DNA of 23,446 nt, taken from the NCBI GenBank assembly GCA_023442905.1, contig JAEZWY010000222.1, forward strand, positions 1 to 23,446, in the 5' to 3' direction. Shown one piece after another: positions 7,802 to 16,022 of the stretch; positions within the stretch are counted from its first letter, which is position 1, and each line of letters begins with the position of its first letter. The position numbers and the translations under genes were made by a program. The notes under the pieces were generated by a model. It was not told the DNA's origin, searched no databases, and saw nothing but the letters and a program-made list of their open reading frames with translations. This stretch comes from Bacillota bacterium. GTDB taxonomy: Bacteria; Bacillota; Bacilli; Lactobacillales; Aerococcaceae.

Positions 7802-9115
7802 ATGACGAAGAAACAATTAAAACTAGGTGTACTATTATTTGGTGCTGGGGCACATATGAATGCGTGGAAAGCTGAAGATGTAGCAGCCGACGCTTCTATC
7901 GACTTTGACCATTATGCAAATTTAACTAAGAAAGCTGAAGAAAATGCAGCAGATTTTGTCTTCATTGCAGATGGTTTATATATTGATGAAAAATCTATTC
8001 CGCATTTCGTCAACCGCTTTGAACCTATCGCACTATTATCAGCCTTAGCACCCATTACTTCAAAAATTGGTTTGGTGGGCACTTTATCGACGACTTATTC
8101 TGAGCCTTATAACGTTGCGCGTCAGTTTGCTTCCTTAGACATTATTTCACGGGGACGGGCAGGATGGAATGTAGTGACGTCACCATTACAAGGTTCTGCT
8201 GGTAATTTCAATAAGGGGAATCATCCAGAGCATGATTTACGCTATGATATGGCAGATGAATACTTACAAGTGACGAAAGGTTTGTGGGATTCATTTGATG
8301 ATGATGCCTTTGTTCGTGACCGTGAAGCCGGTGTCTTCTATGATAAAGACAAAGTTCATGTGTTAAACCATAAAGGTCAATTCTTTCATTCGAAAGGACC
8401 ATTAAATATCCAACGTACACCACAAGGTCAACCAGTTATTTTCCAAGCAGGTGCAAGTCCTAAAGGGATTGAATTTGCGGCTAAACATGGGGAAGTGATT
8501 TTCAATGCTGCAGGTACTTTAGAAAAAGCGCAAGAATACTATAAGGCTGTAAAAGACGCTGTGAAAGCTAATGGCCGCGATCCTGAAAAAGTGGTTATTT
8601 TACCATCACTATCACCTATTACAGGGGCAACGACTGAAGAAGTTGAAGCTAACTATCAAAAATTACAACAATTAATTGGTTTAGATGAGGCGCTAGATTA
8701 CTTAGCGCGTTTCTTTGACCACCATGACTTCAAGCAATATGATCCAGACGCACCATTCCCAGAATTAGGTGAAGTAGGTGCGGACGGTTTCCGTTCAACA
8801 AGTGATGAAATTAAAGCACGAGCTAAAGCAGAAAATTTAACATTGCGTGAAGTAGCACTACAAACAGCGACACCAAAAGGAAACTTCTATGGTACTTATG
8901 ATGAGTTAGCAGATAAATTAATCTACTGGTTAGAAAATGATGCAGCAGATGGATTCATGTTAAATGAGCAAGTATATGGAGATGCTTATGATGAATTCTT
9001 TGACCATGTGTTATCGAAGATTGCTGAACGTGGTTATTATTCTTATGAATATGATGGTGAAACCTTACGTGACCATCTTGGCTTAGACTACAAAGAAAGT
9101 CAGTATACAAAATAA
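7802..9115 (+). CDS. NtaA/SnaA/DszA-family FMN-dependent monooxygenase, second CmoJ-like paralogue
   Basis: This 437-residue enzyme has the same landmark motifs as the gene at 3524-4816. They are LKLGVLLFGAGAH, DFVFIADGLYIDEKSIPHF, IGLVGTLSTTYSEP, GRAGWNVVTSP and TPQGQPVIFQAGASP. The two proteins look roughly half identical by eye over their full length. GGAAG lies upstream of the ATG. It follows the binding-protein gene by 48 bases with no terminator, so it probably belongs to operon 2 and shares T-box control. The linkage to a transporter suggests that it oxidises the imported compound. The N-terminal loop (HMNAWKAEDV here, TTDGWRHPEV in the paralogue) and other substitutions suggest a different substrate range. 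No flavin reductase gene is adjacent. Confidence 0.85.
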   Translation: MTKKQLKLGVLLFGAGAHMNAWKAEDVAADASIDFDHYANLTKKAEENAADFVFIADGLYIDEKSIPHFVNRFEPIALLSALAPITSKIGLVGTLSTTYSEPYNVARQFASLDIISRGRAGWNVVTSPLQGSAGNFNKGNHPEHDLRYDMADEYLQVTKGLWDSFDDDAFVRDREAGVFYDKDKVHVLNHKGQFFHSKGPLNIQRTPQGQPVIFQAGASPKGIEFAAKHGEVIFNAAGTLEKAQEYYKAVKDAVKANGRDPEKVVILPSLSPITGATTEEVEANYQKLQQLIGLDEALDYLARFFDHHDFKQYDPDAPFPELGEVGADGFRSTSDEIKARAKAENLTLREVALQTATPKGNFYGTYDELADKLIYWLENDAADGFMLNEQVYGDAYDEFFDHVLSKIAERGYYSYEYDGETLRDHLGLDYKESQYTK

Positions 9116-9145
9116 AAGGCTATGCTGATATATATCAATATAAAT

Positions 9146-9190
9146 AGAGGTAAGCAGCCCCCCTACGTGTTGCTTATCTCTATTATTTTT
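9146..9190. terminator. Terminator between convergent operon 2 and maeR
   Basis: AGAGGTAAGCA (9146-9156) pairs with TGCTTATCTCT (9171-9181), with one G-T pair. It is followed by TATTATTTTTATT on the plus strand. It sits between two converging genes, but the T-tract favours termination of the rightward operon. Confidence 0.8.
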
Positions 9191-9195
9191 ATTGC

Positions 9196-9879
9196 TTAGA
9201 TTTCTAACCAATATACGGTTGTTGGTCGACCGATTGACCCGTATTTGGTTTCTTCTTTTAATACTTTGTGGTCGACCAAGAATTGGATGTATTTTCTGAT
9301 GGTGACATGGGAAAGGGTGGTTTTACTGACCAATTCCTCAATGTCAAAGGGCTCGTCGGCTGCTCTAATAACAGTCATCAAATGCTGTAAGGTTTTTCTA
9401 GATATTCCTTTTTGCAGGGGTTCGTTATCTAGGTCTAGTCCTTGAACGCCTTGTCCGTATAGTGAGTCTAGGCTGGCTTGGTCTAGATGGTCTTTATTAT
9501 GCAGGACTTGGTGCTTTTGTTTAAAGTGGTGCAGGCTTTGGTGCAACCGCTCAGCATTAAATGGTTTGAGTAGATAGTCAACTGCCCCGTAAGCCGAGGC
9601 TGTTTCGACGGTAGACGCTTGGTTGGCTGCCGAAATAATAATGAATTCGACGGGAATTGACTGATCCCGAATCCACTTAACGAGGTCGAGACCTGACTCA
9701 TTTTTCAAATTAATGTCTATTAAAACGAGGTCAAAGGGCTGGGTTAGTAAAAATTCTTTAGCCTGGTCCAAGTTTTGGGCGGTGGCGGTGACTTTGAAGT
9801 CGTCTATGGCTTCAACGAAACGCTGATTAATCATGATAACCATTGGATCGTCTTCGACAAGTAGTGTCTTATAATTCAT
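9196..9879 (-). CDS. maeR: CitB/DcuR-type response regulator MaeR
   Basis: This 227-residue regulator has an N-terminal receiver domain with the acidic pair D10-D11, phosphoacceptor D55 in LVLIDINLK, S83 in IIISAA and K105 in LLKPF, so all the conserved residues are present. The C-terminal third (GISRKTLQHLMTVI to TIRKYIQFLVDHKVL and SIGRPTTVYWL) is the helix-turn-helix of citrate/malate response regulators. I chose the ATG at 9877-9879 because AAGGAG lies six bases upstream. The start overlaps the 3' end of the kinase gene by 11 bases, typical of a coupled pair. Divergent placement from maeP-maeE points to control of malate uptake and decarboxylation. Confidence 0.88.
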   Translation of the reverse strand: MNYKTLLVEDDPMVIMINQRFVEAIDDFKVTATAQNLDQAKEFLLTQPFDLVLIDINLKNESGLDLVKWIRDQSIPVEFIIISAANQASTVETASAYGAVDYLLKPFNAERLHQSLHHFKQKHQVLHNKDHLDQASLDSLYGQGVQGLDLDNEPLQKGISRKTLQHLMTVIRAADEPFDIEELVSKTTLSHVTIRKYIQFLVDHKVLKEETKYGSIGRPTTVYWLEI

Positions 9880-11377
9880 GGGCATCTCCTTGTGGGTAAT
9901 CAATGCGGAATGAAAAGTTCAGTTGTTGGTCGTGCATGGATAATTCGGTCGTAACCTGTTCAGTCCCCCATGGGTAGTCAGAAAGCCATGTATATAGGTG
10001 GTCGACGTCTCCTTGTAGGCGGTAGTTAGTGATGAGTTGGCAACGGTCGGTATCAAAATCAAGTGATAGCCATAAGCGTGAATTCTGACCTAATTGACGT
10101 AGTTCCTTATCAATGACAGCGACTGTTTCCATCCATAATTGGTTGGTAGTCGCTTCATAGGTGTTTGGAATTTCATTGTGAATTTCAAGTCGTAAGTCCT
10201 TCAAACTTTGTTTTAAAATCCGGTGTTCCCCAATTAAATGGCCAGCAATGGTTGGGTTTTTAACCAACATGGACAGCCGAATCGTCAAATCTTCCTCGTC
10301 CTTAATCAATGAAGCCAGATATTGGTCTAGTGCTTCATACTCTTCTAAATCTGTTAAACCGTAAATTACATGCAGGCGGTTCAAAAATTCATGGGCTTGA
10401 ACTTGCAGCGACTGGGCATATTCAGCAGTTGAATGCAGTTGGTCCAGCAGGGCATAAATTTCGCTAGTGTCCCTTATGATATAAATTTGACCCACCAAGT
10501 TTTCTTGTACCAGAATGTCCGCTTGCGAAATCAGGTATTCCTTATCTTGATAGTGGAAGACCGCACTGTGATCGCCGTGCATTTCAGGTAGACTGATCAC
10601 ATTATCCAATTGTGTCTTATTTTCTTTGTCTGGAATTGGAAAATGGCGTAGCGCCTCTTTGTTGGCTAGGGTAATTTCACCGTATTGGTTGGTGACAATA
10701 ATGGCGTCATGGCTGTAGGCAATCATGGCCGATCTTTCCTCGAAGGCTTTAGCGATTTCCTTTGGTTCCATATTGAAGAGCTCTTTTTTAATAGTATAAG
10801 AAACGAAAATCGCGACCGTTACACCGATAGCTATACTAACAATGAGGGCGCTAGTTGTTTGCTGGTCATATTTTTCAGAGAAGACATCAATAGCATGGTT
10901 GGTTTTACCAACGACAACGGCCCCAATGACTTGGTCGTCTTGAATAACTGGCGCAAAAGACCGCAAGGAATTACCGAGGGTACCAATCCCTGTTGACACA
11001 TAAGGTTGACCGGTGAAGACTTTTTCCTCGTCTCCGCCCGCAAATGGCCGATTAATCAGGTCCGGGTCTGGATGGCTCAAGCGTATAGAATCGGTATTAA
11101 TGACCACCACATAGTCTAGGTGATATTGGTCTTCGTAGGCGTGAGTAAAGTCAGTGAGTGTTTGCGATGTTTGGTTATTTTCTAGGGCAGTGATGATTTC
11201 AGGTTCATTTGCCAGGTCTTCACCCATGTTTAAGAGATAGCTAGACTCTGTTTCAATGATGGCATCTTTATTTAAGTGACGTGTCATTAAATAAAGGCAG
11301 CCTACTGTGATCGCTACCGTTGAAATAATCATTAACATGAGTTTGGTGAGGAGTCGTAAATTATGCCATTTAATCAA
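9869..11377 (-). CDS. maeK: CitA/DcuS-type sensor MaeK with degenerate ATP-binding region
   Basis: This protein of about 502 residues has a first membrane helix near residues 14-34. It is followed by an extracellular Cache/PAS sensor with the family signature RLSHPDP, FAGGDE and GTLGNSLRSFAPV. A second helix lies near 176-195, then a cytoplasmic PAS domain. The H-box is QAHEFLNRLHVIYGL, with His near residue 329. The last 110 residues should be a HATPase domain. The N-box equivalent reads VAVIDKEL where relatives have two Asn residues, and no DxGxG or GxGL box is visible, so kinase activity is doubtful. The start is uncertain. A TTG at 11375-11377 lies nine bases after GGGAGG. In-frame upstream options (ATG 11419, TTG 11440) lack a good site. 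Relatives sense malate or citrate outside the cell. Confidence 0.82.
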   Translation of the reverse strand: MIKWHNLRLLTKLMLMIISTVAITVGCLYLMTRHLNKDAIIETESSYLLNMGEDLANEPEIITALENNQTSQTLTDFTHAYEDQYHLDYVVVINTDSIRLSHPDPDLINRPFAGGDEEKVFTGQPYVSTGIGTLGNSLRSFAPVIQDDQVIGAVVVGKTNHAIDVFSEKYDQQTTSALIVSIAIGVTVAIFVSYTIKKELFNMEPKEIAKAFEERSAMIAYSHDAIIVTNQYGEITLANKEALRHFPIPDKENKTQLDNVISLPEMHGDHSAVFHYQDKEYLISQADILVQENLVGQIYIIRDTSEIYALLDQLHSTAEYAQSLQVQAHEFLNRLHVIYGLTDLEEYEALDQYLASLIKDEEDLTIRLSMLVKNPTIAGHLIGEHRILKQSLKDLRLEIHNEIPNTYEATTNQLWMETVAVIDKELRQLGQNSRLWLSLDFDTDRCQLITNYRLQGDVDHLYTWLSDYPWGTEQVTTELSMHDQQLNFSFRIDYPQGDAHEL

Positions 11378-11440
11378 CTTGGCTGTCCTCCCTTTTTTTT
11401 CTTGTATTTTTATCCGCATTTTCAGCGCATTTCCTATCAA

Positions 11441-11562
11441 ATTTCAGTATAGCCCTTTAATTTATAAAGTTCAAATAAGACTTAAAAAACTTAAGTAAAG
11501 ACAAAAAGTGAATAAACAGGCATATACTATAGTAGATCAGAAATATATGAGGAGGAAATACA
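11441..11562 (+). promoter_or_regulatory. maeK-maeP intergenic region with candidate operator and promoter
   Basis: Between the divergent genes, ACTTAA occurs twice nine bases apart (11480-11485 and 11489-11494). The second copy forms the palindrome ACTTAAGT. TATACT at 11523-11528 is a good -10 for maeP, but no matching -35 is present, which would suit an activator-dependent promoter. GAGGAGG precedes the maeP ATG. AT-rich direct repeats are reported targets of MaeR in Lactobacillus casei. Assigning these repeats to MaeR is inference. Confidence 0.4.
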
Positions 11563-12876
11563 ATGTCAGATCTTGCACGGGATGAAAGATCAACAGGATC
11601 CACTTGGCAGGGCATCAAAGTTGGTCCCATGCCCTTACCTTGGTTTCTTTTATTCGCAGCTATTATTTTAATGGCAGCAGTAACTGAAAGCTTACCTGTT
11701 GATATGTTAGGAGGGTTCGGTGTTATTTTAACCCTTGGCTGGGCGCTTGGGAAAATTGGGGACACCATTCCTGGCCTAAATAAATTTGGGGGTTCAACGA
11801 TTCTATCTATGTTGGTACCAGCCATTTTGGTTTTTTATGGTTTGTTACCAGATAATGCCATTGAATCAGTGACTATGCTGATGAGTGATGCCAACTTCTT
11901 AGACTTATACGTCTTTGCCTTGGTAACTGGGTCTATTCTTGGGATGAACCGCCAGGTATTGGTACAAGGATTCGCCCGCATGGTGATTCCAATGTCAGTT
12001 GGTTTGGTTTTAGCGATGCTGATTCCAGCAGCAATTGGCCAACTTGTGGGTATCGGCTTCCAGGAAACTTTATTTAATATTGTCACACCAGCTATGGCAG
12101 GTGGTATTGGTGGAGGTGTTTTACCACTAGCTCAAGGTTATAGCGAAGTTCAAAATATTGACTATGGTGCTATGGTAGCCATTTTAGCGCCAGCTTCTAT
12201 CTTATCTAACTTCTTCTCTATAGGTGTTGCAGCCATTGTCGGCCGATTTGGCGAAAAACATCCAGAACTTTCCGGAAACGGTACTCTAGTTCGTCAATCA
12301 GCTACTGAGGAAAAAGAATTAGTGAATAAAGAGAAGAAAACACCGATCAATTTCCAAAGTATCGGTATTGGCTTATTCTTATTAGTCGCGGTATATATTT
12401 TCGGTAATTTGATGCAAGGTATTATCGGTTTACCAGCAGCAGTAATTGTTATCTTTGCTTCTACTATCATGAAATATTTCCAAGTATTGCCAGCAAGCAT
12501 TGAAGAAGGTGCTAAGCAATTAAATGGTTTTATTTCAAGTAACTTTACGGCGCCGTTAATGGTTGGTCTAGGTATTATTTATTTAGACTTAAAAGCTGTT
12601 TTGGATGTATTGACTTGGCAATATGTAGTTGTGGTACTTTCAGTCGTAATTGTTCTAGGATTAACTGGTTTTATCTTAGGTAAATTCTTGAACATGTATC
12701 AAATCGAATCAGCGATTTTATCACTTAACCAATCAGCTATGGGTGGTACAGGGAATGTGGCTATCTTAGCGACTACTGACCGTAATAGCTTAATGCCATT
12801 TGCGCAGGTAGCTATCCGTATTGGTGGGGCTATTACCATTTCAATCATGATTACTTTATTAAATTTATTGGCATAA
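11563..12876 (+). CDS. maeP: 2-hydroxycarboxylate transporter MaeP (malate)
   Basis: This 437-residue integral membrane protein belongs to the 2HCT family (CitP, CimH, MaeP). It has about eleven hydrophobic segments. The two reentrant-loop GGxG motifs are both present: GGIGGGVLPLAQGYS near residue 182 and AMGGTGNVAILATTDR near residue 393. GNVAILATTDR also carries the C-terminal Arg region that binds the substrate carboxylate in this family. It should import malate with a proton, or exchange it. The malate rather than citrate call rests on the malic enzyme gene 39 bases downstream and on the absence of citrate lyase genes. The start follows GAGGAGG. Transcription is probably activated by the adjacent two-component system. 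Confidence 0.88.
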   Translation: MSDLARDERSTGSTWQGIKVGPMPLPWFLLFAAIILMAAVTESLPVDMLGGFGVILTLGWALGKIGDTIPGLNKFGGSTILSMLVPAILVFYGLLPDNAIESVTMLMSDANFLDLYVFALVTGSILGMNRQVLVQGFARMVIPMSVGLVLAMLIPAAIGQLVGIGFQETLFNIVTPAMAGGIGGGVLPLAQGYSEVQNIDYGAMVAILAPASILSNFFSIGVAAIVGRFGEKHPELSGNGTLVRQSATEEKELVNKEKKTPINFQSIGIGLFLLVAVYIFGNLMQGIIGLPAAVIVIFASTIMKYFQVLPASIEEGAKQLNGFISSNFTAPLMVGLGIIYLDLKAVLDVLTWQYVVVVLSVVIVLGLTGFILGKFLNMYQIESAILSLNQSAMGGTGNVAILATTDRNSLMPFAQVAIRIGGAITISIMITLLNLLA

Positions 12877-12915
12877 ACATTTTTACATAAGCATTCTTAG
12901 AAAGGACGTATAATT

Positions 12916-14070
12916 ATGACAGACGTAAAACAAGCAGCATTACAATTGAGTGAAGAAAAAGGCGGAAAAATTGAGGTTATCTCAAAAGTGCCAATTACAA
13001 ACATGGATGAATTAGCTGTTGCTTATACACCAGGTGTTGCAGCTGTAAGTTCAGCGATTGCAGAAAATAAAGATGATGTTTACCGTTATACTAGTAAACG
13101 TAACTTAGTAGCCGTTGTAACAGATGGTTCAGCTGTTCTAGGTTTAGGTAATATTGGACCAGAAGCAGCGATTCCAGTCATGGAAGGTAAAGCGGCTTTA
13201 TTCAAGGCCTTTGCTGATGTTGATGCAGTACCCATCTCATTAGACACACAAGATGTTGAAGAAATTATCTCTCACGTCAAAGCAATTGCACCTTCATTTG
13301 GTGGCATTAACTTGGAAGATATTGCAGCGCCACGTTGTTTTGAAATTGAACGCCGCTTAAAAGAAGAATTAGATATTCCAGTTTTCCACGATGACCAACA
13401 TGGTACAGCAATTGTTGTATTAGCCGGTTTAATCAATGCCTTAAAAGTAGCTGAAAAAACGATTGAAGATGTGAAAATTGTGATCAATGGTGGTGGATCA
13501 GCAGGTACAGCGATTGCTAAGAAAATGATTCACGCTGGTGCGAAAAATGTGATTGTATGTGATATTGATGGTGCTATTTCTGAAGATGATCCTGCATTAC
13601 AAGAACGCCATCAAGAATTAGCTTCAATTTCAAACCCAGACCACTTAAAAGGTTCATTAGAAGAAGTTATTAAAGATGCGGATGTCTTTATCGGTGTATC
13701 TGCACCAAATGTCTTCAAAAAAGAATGGATCCAAACTATGAATGAAAAAGCGATTATTTTTGCAATGGCTAACCCTACACCAGAAATCATGCCTGATGAA
13801 GCTAAAGAGGGTGGCGCATTTATCGTTGCAACTGGACGTAGTGATTTCCCTAACCAAATCAATAACGTCTTAGCTTTCCCTGGTATCTTCCGTGGTGCTT
13901 TGGATGCACGTGCAAGTGATATTACTGAAGAAATGCAAATTGCCGCTGCAGAAGGTATCGCCAGCATTATCCCAGATGATGAATTATCAGTTGAAAATAT
14001 TATCCCAGATGCTTTCAACCCAAATGTTTCTAAAGTTGTTGCTAAAAGTGTAAATAAAGCAGCAGAATAG
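12916..14070 (+). CDS. maeE: NAD-dependent malic enzyme MaeE (oxaloacetate-decarboxylating)
   Basis: This 384-residue bacterial short-form malic enzyme converts malate to pyruvate and CO2 with reduction of NAD. Motifs are AVAYTPGVAAVSS near residue 35 (catalytic Tyr) and EGKAALFKAFADVDA near residue 92 (catalytic Lys). FHDDQHGTAIVVLAGL near residue 157 binds metal and substrate. The Rossmann site is INGGGSAGTAIAKKM near residue 192, ending VIVCDIDG, where the acidic residue favours NAD. MANPTPEIMPDEA near residue 290 is also typical. The ATG follows AAGGA by a slightly long spacer. It forms an operon with maeP upstream and ends at a strong terminator. With MaeP it lets the cell use malate as an energy or carbon source. 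Confidence 0.93.
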   Translation: MTDVKQAALQLSEEKGGKIEVISKVPITNMDELAVAYTPGVAAVSSAIAENKDDVYRYTSKRNLVAVVTDGSAVLGLGNIGPEAAIPVMEGKAALFKAFADVDAVPISLDTQDVEEIISHVKAIAPSFGGINLEDIAAPRCFEIERRLKEELDIPVFHDDQHGTAIVVLAGLINALKVAEKTIEDVKIVINGGGSAGTAIAKKMIHAGAKNVIVCDIDGAISEDDPALQERHQELASISNPDHLKGSLEEVIKDADVFIGVSAPNVFKKEWIQTMNEKAIIFAMANPTPEIMPDEAKEGGAFIVATGRSDFPNQINNVLAFPGIFRGALDARASDITEEMQIAAAEGIASIIPDDELSVENIIPDAFNPNVSKVVAKSVNKAAE

Positions 14071-14123
14071 TCTCCATTTATTTATAGGCTGAAATATTCA
14101 CCTCAATTATATATAGCAAGTTT

Positions 14124-14166
14124 AAAGCCCTAGATCTTAAGTGTGATAAGATCTAGGGCTTTTGTG
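14124..14166. terminator. Bidirectional terminator between maeE and the oligopeptide-binding gene
   Basis: AAAGCCCTAGATCTTA (14124-14139) pairs perfectly with TAAGATCTAGGGCTTT (14147-14162) around a seven-base loop. The flanking T and A residues let it serve both converging genes. Confidence 0.92.
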
Positions 14167-14190
14167 TGTATTTATTTATATAGATATTTC

Positions 14191-15828
14191 TTACTCAGAA
14201 ACATTGTAAGTAGCCGCACGGTAGTATTGGGCAACCCCATTTGGTTGATTGATAACATTATCTAAGTTTGGATCAATTAAATTAGCATATGCTCCTTGGT
14301 AGATTGGGCTGACTGCTGCAGCGTCTTCTACTAGGTATTTTTCAGCGGCTAGGAAGTTGTCCCAACGTGCTGCTGGGTCAAGGGCGTTAGTTGTTTTGCC
14401 TTCGGTCATTAATTCATCGTAAGTAGCGTCTGAGAAGTCACCTGATGATAGTGATGAACCTGTTACAAAGTAATCAAGGAAGGCAGTTGGATCGGCGTAA
14501 GACGGGTTATAGGTACCGTATACGATATCAAATTCTCCAGTTCCAGTGATTGCTTGACGAGATTTTAAAGGTACGTTTCGAACAGTTACGGTTAAACCAG
14601 GTAGGTTGGTTTGAAGTTGGGCTTGTAAGTATTCTGAAGTTGCTTTAGATGTGTCTGTATCAGAAGTTAACAATTCAATTTCAACTGTGTCTGTACCTAA
14701 TTCTTCTAAGGCTAAGGCCCATTCTTCTTGGGCAGCTTCTAAATCAAAGGTCATTAGATCACCGTTTTCTTCACGGAAGTCGATGCCTGATTCTGGGTCA
14801 GAACCGAAATCAGCTGGGATCCAGCCACCTGCTGCTTGTGAACCGTCGTCAAGGATAGCGTCAACAAAGGCTTCTTTATCGTAGGCTTGGCTGATGGCAC
14901 GACGGAAGTGAACGTTATTCGTAGGGCTTGATTGGCTATTGAATTCCATGTAACCAATCATCCCTTTAGGTTCAATATGTAACACGTCAGTGTCTTGGTA
15001 TTCTTGAACGTAAGGAGTAGTAATTTCAGTGTATTGGAGTTCGCCACCTTCAAACAAGTTTACGTTTGTTGAGTTTTCTTTAGACATTACCCAGTCGATT
15101 TGGTCTAAATCAACATTGTCAGCGTCCCAGTACTCATCGTTTTTCGTTAATGTCCATTCAATTTCTGTTGAATTCCAGTCGCTCACTTCAAATGGTCCGT
15201 TGTACACGGCATTTTCTGCAGAAGTTCCGTAGTCAGAACCCAGTTCAGTAGCTACGTTATGGTTGACTGGTAGGAAGTAAGGTGTTGCTAGTAAATCCGT
15301 AAAGTAAGTTGTAGGAGAGGCCAGGGTGATCTCTAATGTTTTATCATCAATGGCTTTAACCCCTAGTGTGTCTGGTTCAGCTTCACCGTTCGCGATAGCT
15401 TCCGCATTTTCAATGACATAGAATTTATTGGCATTACCACCGATTGTTTCTGGCGTCACTGTTTTTTTGTAGGTGTAAACGAAATCTTCTGCAGTTACCG
15501 GGTCACCATTTGACCAGTCTGCATTTTCACGAATTTTAAAAGTATACGTTAAGCCATCTTCTGAAACTGTTGGTTCCTCAGCAGCTACCCCTAATTCATT
15601 ACTACCATTATCAGCTGGACGGTATAAACCTTCCATTACATTGGCAATTGTATTTTGACTTGGTGAGTCAGTTGAAGAGATACTATCAAGTGAAGCCAAT
15701 TCGCCATTAACTGTCACCATAATATTTTTTGCTGCCTCTTCGTTCTCTGTCGCCGTGCCACCATTTCCACACGCTGCTAGCACCAGTGTAAATGCCGTCA
15801 GTGAAAGGATCCCCAATTTCTTCTTCAT
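14191..15828 (-). CDS. Oligopeptide ABC transporter substrate-binding lipoprotein (OppA family)
   Basis: This 545-residue SBP_bac_5 protein has a lipoprotein signal: MKKKLGILSLTAF and the lipobox LVLAACG with Cys near residue 20. Landmarks are LASLDSISSTDSPSQN, NVMEGLYRP and the family signature YTFKIRENADWSNGDPVTAEDFVYTY around residues 105-130. Later come VYNGPFEVSDW and a C-terminal YQGAYANLI region. I chose the ATG at 15826-15828 because it starts the signal peptide and GAGG lies about ten bases upstream. A longer in-frame extension to 15972 lacks these. No permease or ATPase gene is adjacent, so it must serve a transporter encoded elsewhere. The peptide preference is unknown. It is a single gene framed by terminators. 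Confidence 0.92.
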   Translation of the reverse strand: MKKKLGILSLTAFTLVLAACGNGGTATENEEAAKNIMVTVNGELASLDSISSTDSPSQNTIANVMEGLYRPADNGSNELGVAAEEPTVSEDGLTYTFKIRENADWSNGDPVTAEDFVYTYKKTVTPETIGGNANKFYVIENAEAIANGEAEPDTLGVKAIDDKTLEITLASPTTYFTDLLATPYFLPVNHNVATELGSDYGTSAENAVYNGPFEVSDWNSTEIEWTLTKNDEYWDADNVDLDQIDWVMSKENSTNVNLFEGGELQYTEITTPYVQEYQDTDVLHIEPKGMIGYMEFNSQSSPTNNVHFRRAISQAYDKEAFVDAILDDGSQAAGGWIPADFGSDPESGIDFREENGDLMTFDLEAAQEEWALALEELGTDTVEIELLTSDTDTSKATSEYLQAQLQTNLPGLTVTVRNVPLKSRQAITGTGEFDIVYGTYNPSYADPTAFLDYFVTGSSLSSGDFSDATYDELMTEGKTTNALDPAARWDNFLAAEKYLVEDAAAVSPIYQGAYANLIDPNLDNVINQPNGVAQYYRAATYNVSE

Positions 15829-15870
15829 AAATCTCAACCTCTTTTCAATATCGCTATAATTATCCCTGTT

Positions 15871-15876
15871 ATTATA
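15871..15876 (-). promoter_or_regulatory. Candidate -10 box for the oligopeptide-binding gene
   Basis: TATAAT is read on the minus strand 43 bases before the ATG. No convincing -35 lies at 16-18 bases. An inverted repeat AGTGATCG (15911-15918) / CGGTCACT (15932-15939), with one wobble pair, lies just upstream of it and could be a regulator site. Confidence 0.4.
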
Positions 15877-15939
15877 ACTTATCCTTTGTGAAAAACGGAG
15901 TAACTTGCTTAGTGATCGACTTATTAAAAGACGGTCACT

Positions 15940-15980
15940 ATTGATAAGAAAAAGGAGACGCGAGTGTATCACGTCTCCTT
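15940..15980 (-). terminator. Terminator of tyrA
   Basis: Read leftward, AAGGAGACG (minus strand of 15972-15980) pairs with CGTCTCCTT (minus strand of 15952-15960), followed by TTTTTCTTATC. It lies 43 bases past the tyrA stop. Confidence 0.88.
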
Positions 15981-16022
15981 ATATTTATTATTATTACTGG
16001 TTTAAAAGGACTTAGGATTCGC

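Noticed and set aside
11457..11825. 122-codon minus-strand frame across the maeP start
   Set aside because: It overlaps the mae promoter region and the maeP 5' end on the opposite strand, and the peptide is not protein-like.
13611..14018. 135-codon minus-strand frame inside maeE
   Set aside because: It is a frame shadow of the strongly conserved malic enzyme, with no start signal of its own.
15829..15972. 48-residue N-terminal extension of the oligopeptide-binding protein
   Set aside because: The lipoprotein signal peptide starts at the ATG at 15826-15828. The extension runs through promoter and terminator sequence.
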